Source: Aphodosoma sp045658305
GTDB lineage: Bacteria > Bacteroidota > Bacteroidia > Bacteroidales > Paludibacteraceae
NCBI GenBank assembly: GCA_045658305.1
Contig: JAZOUT010000131.1
Coordinates: 1-29,449 of the forward strand
DNA: 29,449 bases
Direction: 5' to 3'
Part shown: one piece after another, positions 23,150 to 29,449 of the stretch
Numbering within the stretch: the stretch's first letter is position 1
Layout: every line of letters starts with the position of its first letter
Position numbers and translations under genes: made by a program
Notes under the pieces: generated by a model
What the model saw: the letters and a program-made list of their open reading frames with translations, nothing else
Told to the model about the DNA's origin: nothing
Database searches by the model: none

Positions 23150-23186
23150 AAAAAGACCTCAGACAAAACATGCCTAAGGTCTTTTT
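23150..23186 (-). terminator. Terminator of the large T9SS cargo gene
   Basis: AAAAAGACCTCAG (23150-23162) and CTAAGGTCTTTTT (23174-23186) pair with one mismatch. On the minus strand the hairpin is followed by a short T run, 17 nt after the gene's stop. Confidence 0.8.
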
Positions 23187-23202
23187 TATATTCAATAAAC
23201 AA

Positions 23203-25407
23203 TTAACGATTTGCAACTTTTGTAATAAACACTTGACCATCAAAATATTTAGTCTTTACTACAAATATATTTTGATTCAAATCGGCAATAATAACCTCAT
23301 CTCTACCAGTTGCAACTAAACGACCCATTACATCATAAACTTCAATTTCTGCTCCTTGAGCATAAATTGTATTATCAACCACAAACAACATATCATCAAC
23401 TTCCACTTGTTCTACTACAACTGGATTTTTCGCTTTTACAACAGGTATAACACTTGTATAATATCCATTAAGATAATAGTTACCAACTATTTCTGATTTA
23501 TCTTCTTGCCATTTAAACGAAGCATCAACAGCCATTGAATCTACTCCTTGATAAATAAAATGACGTATTACAGTCTCATCTTGCACAACTTCCTCGACTT
23601 CTTTATAAGCAAAATTAGTTAATTTAACAAGTTTAGAAGCATATTCATCAGAATCCAGCAATTGAGCAATAGTCACTTCAATAGGAGCTACAGTTATTGC
23701 CCCACTATTTACGACATCAATACCTGTTGAATCAAGTTCCAATGCAACAGCAACGCCAAAATTAATAATACCTCCATCTAATTTAGAAGTTGCAATTGCA
23801 TTAACATAGTAACCAGAAACAGAAGTAATAGCTTCTCCTACCTTAGCATTAGACATACCCTTCAACATCAACGAACCCGTAACATCAGCAACAAAAATCA
23901 CATACTGTGTTTGATCTTCATCACCAACCGCCTTAATTGTCTCTACACCAGTAACAGTCAATGGATTGCTAAATTTATAATTTACAACAGATGAAATAGG
24001 CGCTCCAAAAGCAACCATTTCTGCTATATTATCAAAACTATAAGAATCTGCCATAAATCCTTTCTCTGAAAGTGGAACAATAATAGTTTTATCCGTTTTT
24101 CCCATCCACAACGGCACATCAAGAATACCTGTTACAACAAATCGCGAGCCCTCTTTCGGCATATATGTCAAATCCAACAAAATCATATTCAAATCACCAT
24201 AAACAGATGACAATGCTGCTGGAGCAATATTATGTGCAATTTGTTCTGCCGTAGGTTCTCCTGATAAAGTCACATAACCATTAAGAATAACTGGCAAAAA
24301 TTCATAAAGATTTAACATTGAAACTTCTTCTGGAGCAATTGACATATAATTAATTTCACTTGAAGATATAATTGTAGTTTCATGATCACTCAAAGTCAAC
24401 AACGATGGAATAAAATCATTATCATCCTTTCTCGATACTGACAACTTAGCTGAAGATGATTTTATATTGATATTATCACCTACTTTAATACCTTTATCTA
24501 CATCATTTTCAGAGTCCAAAAGAATGCGAATACCAGAATAATTCAACAAATATCTACCCGAACCATTCATAACAGTGATATATGTCTTTCCATTATAAAC
24601 TTCTTTACGCAATACTTGCACTGTTAAATCTAAAGGAATATTTTCTGTCATCCCTGAAGATTTAAGAGACTTTAATTCCGTAAAAGAACCTACTTCATAA
24701 TCACTCATTGACAATTCCACCTTACAACCACCACCATATTTACTCAAACAAATAGCTTGATTAACAATAAGATTATTTGGATAATCTTCTGGATTCAAAC
24801 CTGAAATACGAAAATTTTTCAATGTATCTGTACCTTGAACCAAATAAGAGTTAAACCCTTTTAAAAAAGTTGATGCTCTATCCAACGAAACAAGTTTACC
24901 TATATAACTATCTGGAGCATTAAGCAATTGACCTACTGTCACTTTCGTAGTTTGCGGTTTATAATCTGCAGTACCAACATACTTAGCAGTAAAACCTACA
25001 AATTCCAACCAATCCATATCAAGTTCTGGTTTCAATTGAAGCATATCATTTGTAAATTCAACTGTTGCTGTATATTTTTCAAATACATCACCTGGTTTTA
25101 CAGGAGGAGTTTCAGGATATTCTACAACTCCATCAAGACGTAATTTATTAAACTTACTAAAATTATAATTATAGTTCACACAAGTAGCTGTACCTAATTT
25201 ATCCTTAAGTATATAATAACTTTCAAATACATACTCAATTACAACATCATTAGTAATAGTAACAACATCACCATCAACCAAATCTGTTGCAGCATTCATA
25301 TCTGCAAGAGTTGCAAACGTACGTTCAGCAGCATTAGCGCCAAACACTATAGCAAGCACCACGGCCATAGCAGTAATGCGTTGAATTAAAGTAGAAAATA
25401 ATTTCAT
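23203..25407 (-). CDS. Secreted multi-domain protein with T9SS sorting tail
   Basis: A 734-residue protein with a signal peptide (A-M-A-V-V-L-A-I-V-F-G-A-N-A, cleavage after A-N-A-A). Its C-terminal 60 residues have the features of a T9SS sorting domain (I-Y-A-Q-G-A-E-I-E-V-Y-D-V-M-G-R-L-V-A, then I-F-V-V-K-T and F-I-T-K-V). The body is made of repeated beta-rich units. One motif, V-T-V-G-Q-L-L-N near 160 and V-T-I-A-Q-L-L-D near 580, each followed by Y-x-x-K-L-V-x-L, marks two similar modules that look OB-like. I know no function and see no catalytic signature. It has its own promoter and terminator and is probably attached to the cell surface. Confidence 0.85.
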   Translation of the reverse strand: MKLFSTLIQRITAMAVVLAIVFGANAAERTFATLADMNAATDLVDGDVVTITNDVVIEYVFESYYILKDKLGTATCVNYNYNFSKFNKLRLDGVVEYPETPPVKPGDVFEKYTATVEFTNDMLQLKPELDMDWLEFVGFTAKYVGTADYKPQTTKVTVGQLLNAPDSYIGKLVSLDRASTFLKGFNSYLVQGTDTLKNFRISGLNPEDYPNNLIVNQAICLSKYGGGCKVELSMSDYEVGSFTELKSLKSSGMTENIPLDLTVQVLRKEVYNGKTYITVMNGSGRYLLNYSGIRILLDSENDVDKGIKVGDNINIKSSSAKLSVSRKDDNDFIPSLLTLSDHETTIISSSEINYMSIAPEEVSMLNLYEFLPVILNGYVTLSGEPTAEQIAHNIAPAALSSVYGDLNMILLDLTYMPKEGSRFVVTGILDVPLWMGKTDKTIIVPLSEKGFMADSYSFDNIAEMVAFGAPISSVVNYKFSNPLTVTGVETIKAVGDEDQTQYVIFVADVTGSLMLKGMSNAKVGEAITSVSGYYVNAIATSKLDGGIINFGVAVALELDSTGIDVVNSGAITVAPIEVTIAQLLDSDEYASKLVKLTNFAYKEVEEVVQDETVIRHFIYQGVDSMAVDASFKWQEDKSEIVGNYYLNGYYTSVIPVVKAKNPVVVEQVEVDDMLFVVDNTIYAQGAEIEVYDVMGRLVATGRDEVIIADLNQNIFVVKTKYFDGQVFITKVANR

Positions 25408-25440
25408 AAAAATATTATTTTTTATATTAATAAATAAAAT

Positions 25441-25478
25441 AATTGCTATCTCGTAATAACACTACAAAGATAGCAATT
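25441..25478 (-). terminator. Hairpin terminator after the OadA-like gene
   Basis: AATTGCTATCT (25441-25451) and AGATAGCAATT (25468-25478) are perfect 11-bp inverted arms. On the minus strand they are followed by ATTTTATTT. The stem shares bases with the -7 box of the next gene. Confidence 0.65.
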
Positions 25479-25496
25479 ATTTTTCTAATAAACAAA
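25465..25496 (-). promoter_or_regulatory. Promoter of the T9SS cargo gene
   Basis: On the minus strand, TTTG (25496-25493), 20 nt, then TATCTTTG (25472-25465). The predicted 5' UTR is about 50 nt. Confidence 0.8.
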
Positions 25497-25511
25497 AATT
25501 ATTTGTTAATT

Positions 25512-27269
25512 TTATTGTTTTTCAATCATTGCAATTGCACCACCAAGTTCAACATTATCACCTTGTTGTTTTTTAGCTTCAATCATTACACCATCGTATG
25601 GAGCTTTGATTTCTTCGATACCATGATTAGTTTGAAGACCGCATAAGAATTCACCTTGTTTAAATTTCTTATTTTTAGCAGGAGTAATGTTTGTGCGAGC
25701 AGAAAGTTCCCACAATACGCGACCTGCAACAGGAGCTTTAAGTGGTTCTGCATTAGGGTGAAGAAGTTTTTGTGCATCAACTTTAGCACCTGCTGAACCT
25801 TGCATTTTAGCAGCAATTTTTTCTTCTAACTCTTTATTGAAACGACGTTTAGCTTCGCCAGATTTGAATTCGCGATATTGTTTATCGTGCATTGCAAATT
25901 CGAAGAGTTCTTCGTCGTCTTGACCACGGTCCCAACCAAGTTCTTCCATCTCTTTGATGTATTGAGGCAATACGTTAGGATAGTTATCTTGAGGGTTACC
26001 TGTAAAGAATTCGAGGTTTTTAGATTTAGCAAGTTCGATGATTTCTGGATCAAGTTTACCTGGCAATTGACCAGCTTTACCAAGAATCATATCCCAAGTG
26101 TTAGCGTCAATCATTGACCAACGTTCGCCACCACGACTCATTGCGAATACGTTCATCAATGCAACGTTTTTAACATATTGAGAGAATGGAGTAACCAAAG
26201 GTGGGTTACCAAGTTTAGGCCAAATATATTTAACTTCGTCAAAGAGTTGAACAAGAAGTTCGTCTTCGTTCAATTCCGCTTTACCTTGAGCTTTAAGGTT
26301 AGAGTTGATAGCAGCGTGAACACCTTTAAGGTCTGCCATCAAAGAACCCATCATACCACCAGGAAGACCACAACCAACAAGCAATGAAGACATAAAGCGG
26401 TTACGTGGGTCAATAAAGTAGCCCAAGAAATCATCCATAAAGCTTTGTGTCAAACGACGAGCTTCCATATAAGCTTTCATGTTGATTTCTGGCACTTTGA
26501 AACCTTCAGCTTTGAACATTTCACTGATGGTGATAACGTCCGGGTGAACCATACCCCATGAAAGTGGTTCCATTGCAACGTCAAATACATCACCACCGGC
26601 TTTAGCAACTTCGAGCATAGAAGCTACAGAGAAACCAGGACCTGTGTGACCGTGATATTGAACTACGATTTCAGGGTGATTAGTTTTGATAGATTTAACA
26701 ATTTGACCGAGTACTGTAGGACGACCAATACCTGCCATATCTTTCAAACAGATTTCTTGTGCGCCTTCAGCGATAAGTTTCTCAGCCATATTGATATAAT
26801 ACTCAGCAGTGTGTACTTGAGAGTGTGTAATACACATAGTAGCTTGAGCAGTCATACCTGCAGCTTTTGCCCATTTAATAGAAGCAGCGATGTTACGAAC
26901 ATCGTTCAAACCGCAGAAGATACGAGTAATATCCACACCTTGAGCATGTTTTACTTTGTACATCAATTCACGCACGTCAGCAGGCACTGGGTTCATACGC
27001 AAAGCATTGAGACCACGGTCGAGCATGTGAGTTTTGATACCAGCTTCGTTAAAAGGTTTTGTAAATGTACGAACTGCAAGGTTAGGGTTTTCACCATATA
27101 ATAAATTCACTTGTTCAGATGCACCACCATTAGTTTCTACGCGAGCAAAACAGCCCATGTCGATAATAACTGGAGCAATTTGTGCCAATTGGTCTTTACG
27201 AGGCACATATTTACCTGACGATTGCCACATGTCACGGTAAACCAAGCTAAATTGAATTTCTCTTGCCAT
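25512..27269 (-). CDS. OadA/PycB-like carboxyltransferase with a degenerate carrier domain
   Basis: A 585-residue protein like the alpha subunit of oxaloacetate decarboxylase or subunit B of pyruvate carboxylase. The carboxyltransferase barrel is intact in its signatures: Y-R-D-M-W-Q-S (Asp13), C-L-K-D-M-A-G with the lysine that is carboxylated in this family, Y-H-G-H-T-G-P-G (metal histidines), and I-T-H-S-Q-V-H-T-A-E-Y-Y. The C-terminal part (about 515-585) has the biotinyl-domain outline (A-P-V-A-G-R-V, then K-A-P-Y-D-G-V-M, then Q-G-D-N-V). However, the E-A-M-K-M motif is replaced by Q-T-N-H-G, leaving His549 where the biotin lysine should be. It may act with a separate carrier protein, or do a different reaction. 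ATG 27269 is the natural start; no clear promoter is seen in 27270-27388. Confidence 0.85.
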   Translation of the reverse strand: MAREIQFSLVYRDMWQSSGKYVPRKDQLAQIAPVIIDMGCFARVETNGGASEQVNLLYGENPNLAVRTFTKPFNEAGIKTHMLDRGLNALRMNPVPADVRELMYKVKHAQGVDITRIFCGLNDVRNIAASIKWAKAAGMTAQATMCITHSQVHTAEYYINMAEKLIAEGAQEICLKDMAGIGRPTVLGQIVKSIKTNHPEIVVQYHGHTGPGFSVASMLEVAKAGGDVFDVAMEPLSWGMVHPDVITISEMFKAEGFKVPEINMKAYMEARRLTQSFMDDFLGYFIDPRNRFMSSLLVGCGLPGGMMGSLMADLKGVHAAINSNLKAQGKAELNEDELLVQLFDEVKYIWPKLGNPPLVTPFSQYVKNVALMNVFAMSRGGERWSMIDANTWDMILGKAGQLPGKLDPEIIELAKSKNLEFFTGNPQDNYPNVLPQYIKEMEELGWDRGQDDEELFEFAMHDKQYREFKSGEAKRRFNKELEEKIAAKMQGSAGAKVDAQKLLHPNAEPLKAPVAGRVLWELSARTNITPAKNKKFKQGEFLCGLQTNHGIEEIKAPYDGVMIEAKKQQGDNVELGGAIAMIEKQ

Positions 27270-27388
27270 GTTTTTTTAAGTTTTTATAGTTAGATTTTTG
27301 GTTTATTGTCCTATGATTTTAGACATAGATTTTCACTCATTTTTTGAGCATGTAAATTTCGTAATTATTTTTGAATTGACCAAATTTT

Positions 27389-27412
27389 AAAATATGTTTT
27401 TCAACATGTTTT
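27389..27412 (-). terminator. Weak AT-rich hairpin after the metallophosphoesterase
   Basis: AAAATATGTT (27389-27398) and AACATGTTTT (27403-27412) pair with one mismatch. On the minus strand it is followed by AAAATTT only, so it is a weak candidate. Confidence 0.4.
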
Positions 27413-28562
27413 AATACAACTTTATTTTTCCAGTTTCAAGTCGCATCTCTACAATTTTTCTACCACACTCGCCATCTGCATCATCATATTTTTTAGATGA
27501 AAAATTGGTGATAATTTGATTGTATCCTCCTGTTTCTTCTTGTGTAAGAGTTTGATTTGTATGCTCATGACCTGCCAAGACAAGTTTTACATTATACATT
27601 TTCACTATTCCTTCATAAAACCAACGCACGATAAGATTATTAAATTTACTACGAGCAGAGCGCAATGGATGATGCAATGCGACTATTCTATTTGTACATT
27701 TATCTGCATTTTTTAATTTTTCTATTAGCCATGCTCTCTGCTGAAATTGATAGCAAATAGGCTGATTTGAATCAAGAATATACAGTTGTGTTACGCCAAA
27801 ATTAAGACAAGAACAACCAATTTTGGGAGCATGGTTTAAGGAGTCTAAAAAATATGGAAAAGTATAGAAAAATCGTTCATCTGGATGCTTATTTACCCCC
27901 TTATGATAATCATGATTCCCTACAATCGATATCATAGGCACCGACATGCGCAATGGTTCGAACGAATGGAAGTAAATATCCCATTTATCTTGATGCGGAC
28001 GATCAATAAGGTCTCCTAATTGCAGTATAAAATCGGGATTATGCGCTTTTGCAAGTTGAATTACGGCAGAATCCGTTTCGGGATTTATCATTTTATCTTG
28101 CAAATCACCTAAAACGAGTATCAATAAAGAATCTGGATTATTGACTTTTGTTGTGTAATATGGTGTTTTAGTCACTATAGAAGCAATAGAATCTATAGTC
28201 TCTATGGCATATCTATATACGCCTTCTTGCACTGAGACTTCGCTCCAATAGTAAATTGCCTCTCCTCCACCAGATTTAATCCATTTTTTATTCACTTGAG
28301 GATATAAGGTATCGACATCGGAAATCCAAATAAGACGTACAGCATCCTCTTTCAACAATGCAGAATCGGGGCGCGACCGCCACGATACGATACGCTCTGT
28401 CAAAGGATTATCCCCTACCGTCAATTGAATACAACACACACTTTCGGTTAATTGAAATTGCGGTTCGGGGTGCTTATTGAACCAAACATTCCAACGAGAT
28501 GCAATCCAACAAACAAGTGAAATTATAACTGCAGCAAAAACTAATCGTACTACTTTTTGCAT
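27411..28562 (-). CDS. Metallophosphoesterase with N-terminal membrane anchor
   Basis: A 383-residue protein. A single N-terminal helix (about 4-22) anchors it, so the enzyme faces the periplasm. A beta-rich region (about 35-140) resembles the N-terminal domain of purple acid phosphatases. The calcineurin-like motifs follow in order: G-D-L-Q-D-K (152-157), G-D-L-I-D-R (183-188), G-N-H-D-Y-H (215-220), A-L-H-H-P-L, and A-G-H-E-H-T. The first motif has the usual D-x-H replaced by D-L-Q, which could alter one metal site. Substrate is unknown. Its stop coincides with a weak hairpin. Confidence 0.88.
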   Translation of the reverse strand: MQKVVRLVFAAVIISLVCWIASRWNVWFNKHPEPQFQLTESVCCIQLTVGDNPLTERIVSWRSRPDSALLKEDAVRLIWISDVDTLYPQVNKKWIKSGGGEAIYYWSEVSVQEGVYRYAIETIDSIASIVTKTPYYTTKVNNPDSLLILVLGDLQDKMINPETDSAVIQLAKAHNPDFILQLGDLIDRPHQDKWDIYFHSFEPLRMSVPMISIVGNHDYHKGVNKHPDERFFYTFPYFLDSLNHAPKIGCSCLNFGVTQLYILDSNQPICYQFQQRAWLIEKLKNADKCTNRIVALHHPLRSARSKFNNLIVRWFYEGIVKMYNVKLVLAGHEHTNQTLTQEETGGYNQIITNFSSKKYDDADGECGRKIVEMRLETGKIKLY

Positions 28563-28586
28563 AATATTTTAATTAAAAATGTGAAA

Positions 28587-28621
28587 CTCAAAATTTCAAA
28601 TTTCAAATTTCACATTTCAAA
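28587..28621. repeat. Heptamer array (5 units) after the DUF5606 gene
   Basis: CTCAAAA, TTTCAAA, TTTCAAA, TTTCACA, TTTCAAA in 7-bp register, i.e. TTTGAAA-type units on the coding strand, starting about 7 nt after the stop. Confidence 0.85.
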
Positions 28622-28628
28622 TCACAAT

Positions 28629-29042
28629 TTATTCTTCTGTTGTTTCTTCTTCTTTTTCAGAGAAATCATCGTTGCCAGATTTTACCAAAAGGTTGTACCA
28701 TTGTACAAGTTTTTTGATATCGGTTGGATATACACGGTCACGGTCGAAATCAGGCAATACTTTAGCGAACCATTCGCGCAATACAGCAGGTTCTGCTTTT
28801 GGGTCAACACTTGCTTGACCACCATTTTCCAACGCCTTAACTTTCTCCAACACCTCACGAAGCGGAACCTCAGTAGTTTCTGTATACATAGCAATATCAG
28901 CCAACGAAATCACTTTATCACGTTGATGCGATGGAAAACGTTTACCATCCACAAGTGATTCAACAATAAGCATATTTTTAGCACCCGAAACGAGTTTGAA
29001 AAGACCTGGTTTACCAGAGATTGATAAAATTGATTTTAACAT
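28629..29042 (-). CDS. DUF5606 domain-containing protein
   Basis: A 137-residue cytosolic protein of a Bacteroidota family without known function. The recognised pattern is L-S-I-S-G-K-P-G-L-F-K-L-V at the start, then L-I-V-E-S-L ... D-K-V-I-S-L-A-D-I-A-M-Y-T and V-P-L-R-E-V-L-E. The end is acidic (S-E-K-E-E-E-T-T-E-E). The N-terminal part looks like a small beta fold that could bind nucleic acid or ligand, but this is a guess. It has a clear promoter; the metallophosphoesterase follows 66 nt later and may be read from it. Confidence 0.88.
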   Translation of the reverse strand: MLKSILSISGKPGLFKLVSGAKNMLIVESLVDGKRFPSHQRDKVISLADIAMYTETTEVPLREVLEKVKALENGGQASVDPKAEPAVLREWFAKVLPDFDRDRVYPTDIKKLVQWYNLLVKSGNDDFSEKEEETTEE

Positions 29043-29082
29043 AAGTGTTTAGATTTAGTTAACGATTTGTTTTTTCGAGACG

Positions 29083-29114
29083 CAAAGTTAATATATTTTT
29101 CTGAATTATGCAAA
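29083..29114 (-). promoter_or_regulatory. Promoter of the DUF5606 gene
   Basis: On the minus strand, TTTG (29114-29111), 20 nt, then TAACTTTG (29090-29083). Confidence 0.85.
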
Positions 29115-29133
29115 TAGTTTTAAATTTACATAC

Positions 29134-29170
29134 ACAAAAAAATAGGGATTGGCACAAAACCAATCCCTAT
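29134..29170 (-). terminator. Terminator of the glutamate dehydrogenase gene
   Basis: ATAGGGATTGG (29142-29152) and CCAATCCCTAT (29160-29170) form a perfect 11-bp stem with a 7-nt loop. On the minus strand it is followed by seven T. Confidence 0.95.
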
Positions 29171-29197
29171 ATAAATTAAGGTTATAAATTCTAAAAA

Positions 29198-29449
29198 TTA
29201 GATAACACCTTGTTCGAGCATAGCTTGAGCAACTTTCATAAAGCCAGCGATGTTAGCACCTTTAACGTAATCGATTGTGCCGTCAGCTTGTTTACCGAAT
29301 TTAACACAAGCGCTGTGGATGCTTTCCATGATGAAGTGAAGTTTAGCGTCAACTTCAGCTGGTGACCAAGAAAGGTGAGCAGCATTTTGAGTCATTTCGA
29401 GACCTGAAGTAGCAACACCACCAGCGTTAACAGCTTTACCAGGAGCGAA
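29198..29449 (-). CDS. gdhA: Glutamate dehydrogenase, C-terminal end (partial)
   Basis: The frame is open to the window edge, giving the last 83 residues of the protein. The visible part reads G-K-A-V-N-A-G-G-V-A-T-S-G-L-E-M followed by N-A-A-H-L-S-W, the coenzyme-domain block of hexameric (NADP-type) glutamate dehydrogenases. The end has Y-V-K-G-A-N-I-A-G-F-M-K-V-A-Q-A-M. The enzyme links 2-oxoglutarate and ammonia to glutamate. Coenzyme choice (NADP or NAD) cannot be checked in this fragment. Confidence 0.93.
   Translation of the reverse strand, partial: FAPGKAVNAGGVATSGLEMTQNAAHLSWSPAEVDAKLHFIMESIHSACVKFGKQADGTIDYVKGANIAGFMKVAQAMLEQGVI

Overview
The window looks like a chromosomal stretch of an AT-rich member of the Bacteroidales (phylum Bacteroidota). 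The signs are -7 boxes of the form TAnnTTTG (with TTG about 20 nt upstream) before most transcription units, C-terminal type IX secretion (T9SS) sorting tails, a DUF5606 gene, a Wzi-family capsule protein and a bcp-recA pair. The exact genus cannot be read from the sequence. No insertion sequence, phage, CRISPR array, tRNA or rRNA is visible.

Layout. 1-252: end of a T9SS cargo protein. 416-8568: mostly plus-strand genes: a YeiH-type transporter, argS, an unknown probable outer-membrane protein, HU (minus), two rhomboid proteases in tandem, a membrane-anchored EEP-family phosphatase and an alpha/beta hydrolase, closed by a strong terminator. 8569-9051: a dense regulatory region with an 11-bp tandem array, a promoter, a SAM-II-like riboswitch, a possible 18-residue leader ORF and a palindromic element, leading to metK. 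metK overlaps by 1 nt an O-antigen-ligase-like gene. 11579-16897 (minus): a five-gene envelope glycan operon (kelch lipoprotein, Wzi-like barrel, GT2, a GT2-LPS kinase fusion, GT2) with 3-4 nt junctions. Its last gene meets the ligase tail to tail. 17244-19107: two FKBP prolyl isomerases, one cytoplasmic and one lipoprotein with a duplicated N-terminal region. 19228-20747: a small ferredoxin, a PorT-like barrel and a low-molecular-weight phosphatase. 20819-23137: recA, bcp and ung. 23203-27269: a T9SS cargo protein and an OadA/PycB-like carboxyltransferase whose carrier domain lacks the biotin-acceptor lysine. 27411-29449: a metallophosphoesterase, DUF5606 and the 3' end of a glutamate dehydrogenase gene.

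Two repeat classes give the region an unusual texture. Heptamer arrays (such as AATTGAG or AGTTGAA, strict 7-bp period) occur at eleven places, usually at or inside the stop codons of genes and twice inside reading frames. A second, 11-bp-period array (TTTATAGTATA / TTTATCCTATA) occurs twice, in opposite orientations. Each copy lies 60-85 bp upstream of a promoter and points at it: one drives metK-ligase and the other the glycan operon. This suggests, without proof, joint control of SAM synthesis/ligase and surface glycan assembly. Strand composition also changes near 10.3 kb: the plus strand is G-rich before it and C-rich after it, whatever the gene orientation.
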